Origin: Xylaria sp. FL1777
Lineage: Eukaryota; Ascomycota; Sordariomycetes; Xylariales; Xylariaceae
Direction: 5' to 3'
DNA length: 11,278 nt
Assembly: GCA_022578965.1 (NCBI GenBank)
Contig: MU401057.1
Span: forward strand, 1-11,278
The notes under the pieces are model-generated. The model had not been told where the DNA came from. It saw only the letters and a program-made list of their open reading frames with translations, and ran no database searches. A program made the translations under genes and the position numbers. Positions 7,506 to 11,278 of this stretch are shown piece by piece; the stretch's first letter is position 1, and each line of letters opens with the position of its first letter.

Positions 7506-8936
7506 ATTAGCAATAAAACTAACTTATAATTACTTTAGCAATTTTTAAGTATTTTTTAAGTTCTTAAGTATTATTAGCATATAAGTATTTTTTTTATTTA
7601 ATAAAATACTTTAAGTTATTATTGTTTTAACAAAAATTTAATATATTTTTAACTTTATAAACGTTTTAATTTGTTTTTATTTTTAGTTATGTTTTAATAA
7701 ATATTTTAATAAGTGCTAGTTTTAATAAAAAAATGTAAAAAATAAAGTAAATTTGCATATTTTTTAATAATAATAGTTTATAATTAGTAAATAAAATAAC
7801 TTCTTTAATTTTAAAAAAGCTAAATTTTTTAAATTTTAATTTATTGCTTAGTTGTTTTGTTTTAATTTAAGAAATATTAATGTTTGCGTTTTGTTTTTGT
7901 TATAGCAAGTAAACTTTGTTTTTTTTTTTAAAAGTTAGTTTTTTAGTTTGTTTTCTATTATAATATATTAACATTTATTGTTATAAAAACTAAAAACGTA
8001 GTTATAGTTTAGCTTATAATGTTTTAATTTTTATTATAATAGTTTTTGCTTAAAATGCTATAGTTAAAATAGCAAGTGCTTTTATTAATGTTTTTTTTTG
8101 TTTTTTAATAGTTGTTTATTATTTATAAACAGCTTTATATAAAAATATATTTATATTTTTGTTTGTTAATATATTATATAAAATTTATACTATTAGTAAT
8201 AGTTTTATTTAATTGTTTTATTAGTAGTTAATATAACTTTATAAATATTATTTTAATATTTAGTTTAATTTTTTTGTTTGTTTATTTATTTATAAGTAAT
8301 AAACAGTTAAAAACTTTAGTTTAATATTAATAAATTTAAAAAAACTAGTTTTAAACTTAAAAGTAAACAATTTATTTTAGTTTAAAACAATTTTTTTTAG
8401 TAGCTTATGCTTATTTAAATATTAACATATAAAAACATATATAAGTTATTTAACTATTATATTTCTTTTAAATAATAAAAAATAAGCATATTTAATAAGT
8501 TTATTAATAATAACTTATATTTTATTATATTATACTTTTATAACTAAATTAATTAATAAAAGTAATGCTATAATAAAATTTTAAGCAATAGTATATTATG
8601 CTTATTTAAGTATTTATATAAGTTATAGCAGTTTATAAAGCTTATATTAAGCTGCTTTAGCTTTATTATAAATATTATACTTTTTTATAATAAATTTAAC
8701 TATGTTTTATAGTTTTAAAAAATTGTACTTTTTTTATAATTGTTTAACTATTTTTATTGCTTTTTAATGTTTATATAATAAGTATTCATAAAATTTTTTA
8801 ATAAACTTGTTTTATAAAAATTCTAGTAAATAAACCTTATGTTTATATATTAGCTTGTTATTTTTTGATTTTTTGTATTTTTGTAGTTATATTAACTTTT
8901 TTAAGTTATAAGCTTATTATAGCTATATATTTGTAA
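7506..8936 (-). pseudogene. Integrase plus chromodomain relic of chromovirus pol, copy B
   Basis: This is the reverse complement of 1-1430. The HHCC finger maps near 8784-8667, catalytic Asp positions near 8578 and 8380, the Glu-to-Lys codon near 8272, and the chromodomain near 7660-7515 (positions taken from the alignment to copy A). In the QTDGQTE block this copy retains CAA (Gln) and ACA (Thr) that are TAA and ATA in copy A, but it shares the AAA at the catalytic Glu. Inactive for the same reasons as copy A. Confidence 0.9.
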
Positions 8937-9029
8937 AGTTTTTAAGTATAATTTTAACTTTTAAGCTTTTATTTTTTTAAAAATATAACACTTAAATATT
9001 TTTTTTTAAAACTTTAAATCTTTTTTAAC

Positions 9030-9420
9030 TTTGTTAGCTTAATATGTTTGCTTAAATGTTTTTTTTTCTTTTAATATAGCATATTTTAAAGTTAAATTTA
9101 AAAAGAAAAATTATTTAATTTTTATGTTGTTTAATAATCTTTTGGATAGTTATAAATTTCGTTAAGTTTTAATGATTTAAATAAATCTTAATTAGCTTTA
9201 TAGTTTTTATAAAAAATAGTTCTTACTTTTTAAGTGCTATAATAATTGCAAATAGTTCTTTGTTATATATAAAGTATTATAATGTTGCATTTTGTAGTGC
9301 TTTAAAGTAATAAGCTACTAAGTGCTATTTTTCGTTATTTTTTAGTTGTTTTAAAACTTTTGCAATTATACTATTTAAAGCATTTATTTTTAGCTTTTTT
9401 TTTTTTTATAAATTAAGTAG
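9030..9420 (-). pseudogene. Ty3/gypsy RNase H relic
   Basis: In the RT frame, the TDAS-type start reads ATA AAT GCT TTA, with catalytic Asp now AAT at 9382-9384. A WHPVAYYS-like block follows around 9328-9304. The YDKELLAI-type block is at 9267-9244; its catalytic Glu is still GAA (9258-9256) although the Asp two residues before it is now Asn. The TDHKNL-type block at 9180-9163 has its Asp as AAT (9177-9175). The NxxADALSRR-type linker before the integrase is at 9060-9031. Order and spacing are those of Ty3/gypsy pol. One of the three acidic catalytic residues seen here has survived. Confidence 0.92.
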
Positions 9421-10350
9421 TTTAACTATAAAATTAAAAATAACTTTTAGTTTTAGTTCTTTAAAAGCTTTTTAAGCTTTTTTTAAAATTAAAAAAGATT
9501 TTTTTTTATATTTCTTTTTTATATATTTTATAAAATAAAATGCTATTTTTTTAAAGTTTTAAATTAACATTTAAACATAATTTAAAAATTTTAATGCTTG
9601 TTATATATTTATAATAATAACTAAATTAAATATTTTTTAGTTTTATATTATATTAATTTTTAATTGTTAAATTTATATTTGTTTTAAAATAATTATAAAT
9701 TTTAAAAAGTTGATTTTTTATATATACTATATATACTTTTTTGTATTAAGTTATAATTTTGCTTATTTAAGTATTTTTAATACTTAAGTTATATATTTTT
9801 TGTGTTTTTTTAGTGTTTTAAAGTTAATCAAAATATTATTTAAGTAAATAAACATAAATTTATTTAAAAACTTTTGTAAAATTATTATTATTATATGTTA
9901 AAAGCTAGCTAATACGTTTTATAATTTTTATAGCATAACTATATATTTATATAGTTTATATATTATTTATATAATAGTTTTTTATTTTATTTTTTAGCTA
10001 TTTTAATAATATAATATTTATTTAAAATATTAACTGCTATAAACTATTTTGCTTAACTAATGTTTTTTTTTATAGTTACTAATAAAATAAAAAACTATTT
10101 ATTTATAATAATAATTACGTTTAATAGTTAATAATTAACTATTATTTGTTATACTGGTTTTTTTTTTTATTAATTAGTTGTTTTTTATTTTTTATTTTAA
10201 ATATTAGCATTATAAAATATTTAGCAAATAATTAAAATTCTTTTAAAAATCTTTTTGCTAAGTTTTTTTAAATGTATTTTTATAAAGCGTTTGTTTTATT
10301 TAAGCTTATATAGTATACTTAATAAAGCTTTAGTTAATATTTTTCTTTAA
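9421..10350 (-). pseudogene. Ty3/gypsy reverse transcriptase relic
   Basis: The catalytic block is at 9852-9835 and reads Ile-Tyr-Leu-Asn-Asn, from the canonical YLDD with both Asp codons mutated to AAT. It is followed by ILI and a KTLEEH-like block. Before it, MPxGLxNAPASFQ-type residues are at 9936-9898 (ATG CTA TAA AAA TTA TAA AAC GTA TTA GCT AGC TTT TAA). A DEWKTAF-type stretch is near 9990-9970, and an AFKELKxxL-like thumb/connection stretch near 9470-9445. The N-terminal limit is a guess, because RT motifs upstream of 10000 are too degraded for me to assign one by one. Confidence 0.93.
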
Positions 10351-10479
10351 TAAAAATGTAGTAGTTTTATAAGCTATATTTAAGAAGTTCTTTTTTTTTT
10401 TTTTTTTAAATAGTTTATAAAATTTATAATATACTTTTAGTATTTTGTTTAGAATTTTTTTTGCGATTTTTCTGATTTT

Positions 10480-10740
10480 CTTGCTTTATTTTTTACTTTT
10501 TTAATTAATAGTTTTTGCTTTTTATTAAATTAAAAAGTTACTAGTTTTTAGCTATAGTATTTCTAAAATAATGTTATAATTAAATATATTAGTAATATTT
10601 AATATAATTTGCTTTTTATGTTTTTATATAAATATATTAAAAAGTTTAGTTTTTTTAAGTATATAATTATTATTATAGCTAAAAGTGCTTTTATTAAATC
10701 TTTTAATTTTTTAAGATTTTTGCTTATATTTTTAAAGAAT
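10480..10740 (-). pseudogene. Ty3/gypsy protease relic (C-terminal part seen)
   Basis: In the same frame as the RT, 10584-10520 reads like the end of retropepsin in Ty3/gypsy elements: the YDIILGIPWL-type block (AAT TAT AAC ATT ATT TTA GAA ATA CTA TAG CTA) followed by a NPLIDW-like segment. A DITN-like stretch precedes it near 10596. I could not place the catalytic DSG/DTG with confidence; a candidate lies near 10718 but does not fit cleanly. Confidence 0.7.
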
Positions 10741-11278
10741 TTTATTTTGTTTTATTACTTTAAGTAAAATTATGTTAGCTTATGTTTTTAAATTAATTAA
10801 AGTATTATACTTTTTTTTTTAATATATAAGTTTAACTTTAAATTAGTTTTGCTAATTATTGCATTAAACTTTATGTAAAGCTTTAATTTTTTTAGCTACT
10901 TACTGCTTTTTTAGCAAATGTTTATTTTGTTTTTTAATTTTTTTTTATAAAATATTTAAATGCTTATTTTATTTAATACTTTAAATATTATTATACTTTG
11001 TTTTATTTTTGCTTTTAAGCAAGCTTTAAATTGCAGTTTTTAAGCTTTTTTGCTTTTAGCAACCATTTTTTAGTATAACTATGCTTTAATTAGCTAGTAA
11101 TATTTATAGCAGTTATTTTTATATTTCTTTAAAATAATATTATAAATATAATTAAAATTTTTTTTAAATGTTATAAATCTTTGTAAATTTTTATAGTAAA
11201 CTATAGTTATAACTAATTACTTTAATTTATAAAAGTTTTATATTTTTATTTTTATAATTTGTTTAAAAAACTAATTAT
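10741..11278 (-). other. Upstream part of copy B, possibly gag
   Basis: By position this should hold gag and the gag-pol junction. In the frame containing the codon at 11066, a short stretch (about 11069-10955) resembles the retrotransposon gag core pattern (LQFxxxLKxxIK, then an aromatic/hydrophobic segment). It lies in a different frame from protease/RT, and I see no convincing CCHC knuckle. It is too degraded for a firm call. Confidence 0.3.

Larger units (their letters stand above)
1..8936. repeat. Long inverted repeat: arms 1-2600 and 6335-8936 around a 3.7-kb centre
   Basis: Position 1 pairs with 8936, and 2600 pairs with 6335. The coordinate sum stays at 8935-8937, so almost no net indel exists over 2.6 kb. 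The left arm runs off the window, so the true arms could be as long as the remaining chromovirus (copy B continues to at least 11278). The repeat is explained by two chromovirus copies in opposite orientation. It need not be a hairpin-forming element in its own right. Confidence 0.93.
6335..11278 (-). mobile_element. Ty3/gypsy chromovirus, copy B (RIP-degraded, runs off the right edge)
   Basis: Second copy of the element at 1-2600, in opposite orientation. Reading leftwards from 11278 it has a gag-like stretch (uncertain), protease end, RT, RNase H, integrase with chromodomain, a 3' non-coding stretch, polypurine tract and LTR. Protease, RT and RNase H motifs all lie in one - strand frame (first bases of codons at multiples of 3). 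The 5' LTR and primer-binding site are outside the window. Its 3' LTR end abuts the copia stop region. The 5 bases next to it (6330-6334) would be its target duplication. Confidence 0.93.

Noticed and set aside
1..8936. Inverted repeat as the terminal inverted repeats of a giant DNA transposon or Maverick-like element
   Set aside because: The arms contain integrase, chromodomain, polypurine tract and LTR of a Ty3/gypsy element in the proper order, and the right arm continues into RNase H, RT and protease. Two LTR elements in opposite orientation explain it fully.
1..11278. Short ATG-to-stop ORFs as host genes
   Set aside because: Stops were created everywhere by the mutation process, and surviving short ORFs cut across the recognisable transposon frames. 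None shows a domain or context of its own.
1..11278. Mitochondrial, apicoplast or other AT-rich organelle or protist genome
   Set aside because: Between-copy differences are transitions with independent loss of C and G in each copy, and the frames contain mutated catalytic codons. That is a hypermutation footprint, not a stable AT-rich coding genome. No rRNA or tRNA is seen.

Overview
The window is a nested cluster of dead retrotransposons, and no intact gene is visible. It is extremely AT-rich. C and G survive mostly inside GC, AC and GT steps, TGA codons are almost absent, and every recognisable reading frame is full of TAA/TAG where Gln, Trp or Arg codons are expected. Where a repeat is present twice, the copies differ by C/T and G/A transitions. 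This is the mark of repeat-induced point mutation (RIP) or a related C-to-T process acting on both strands, so the host is most likely a filamentous ascomycete (inference; no host gene is present).

Layout. (1) 1-2600, + strand: 3' part of a Ty3/gypsy chromovirus, with integrase, C-terminal chromodomain, a 3' non-coding stretch, polypurine tract and a 494-bp 3' LTR (2107-2600). (2) 2601-3268 and 5211-6334, + strand: one Ty1/copia-type pol relic (reverse transcriptase and RNase H), split in two. (3) 3269-5210, + strand: a LINE-type insertion carrying only an ORF1 (gag-like) protein with three zinc knuckles. It is flanked by a 15-bp direct repeat, and removing it restores the copia frame exactly. 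(4) 6335-11278, - strand: a second copy of the same chromovirus in opposite orientation, with the 494-bp LTR at 6335-6828, then (reading leftwards from the right edge) possible gag, protease, RT, RNase H, integrase and chromodomain. The first 2.6 kb of the window and 6335-8936 therefore form a long inverted repeat around a 3.7-kb centre.

History (inference). A copia element was hit by an ORF1-only LINE within its RT and by two chromovirus copies in opposite orientations, one inside pol and one at the pol stop codon. The whole stack was then hypermutated. Catalytic residues are largely lost (RT Asp-Asp to Asn-Asn, integrase Asp to Asn and Glu to Lys, RNase H Asp to Asn), while the frames I followed are almost free of indels. 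Damage is thus by base substitution rather than slow decay.

The points most worth a second look are the ORF1-only LINE with its frame-restoring target duplication, and the mutation context. Surviving C is almost never preceded by T, which differs from the simple CpA signature of classical RIP.
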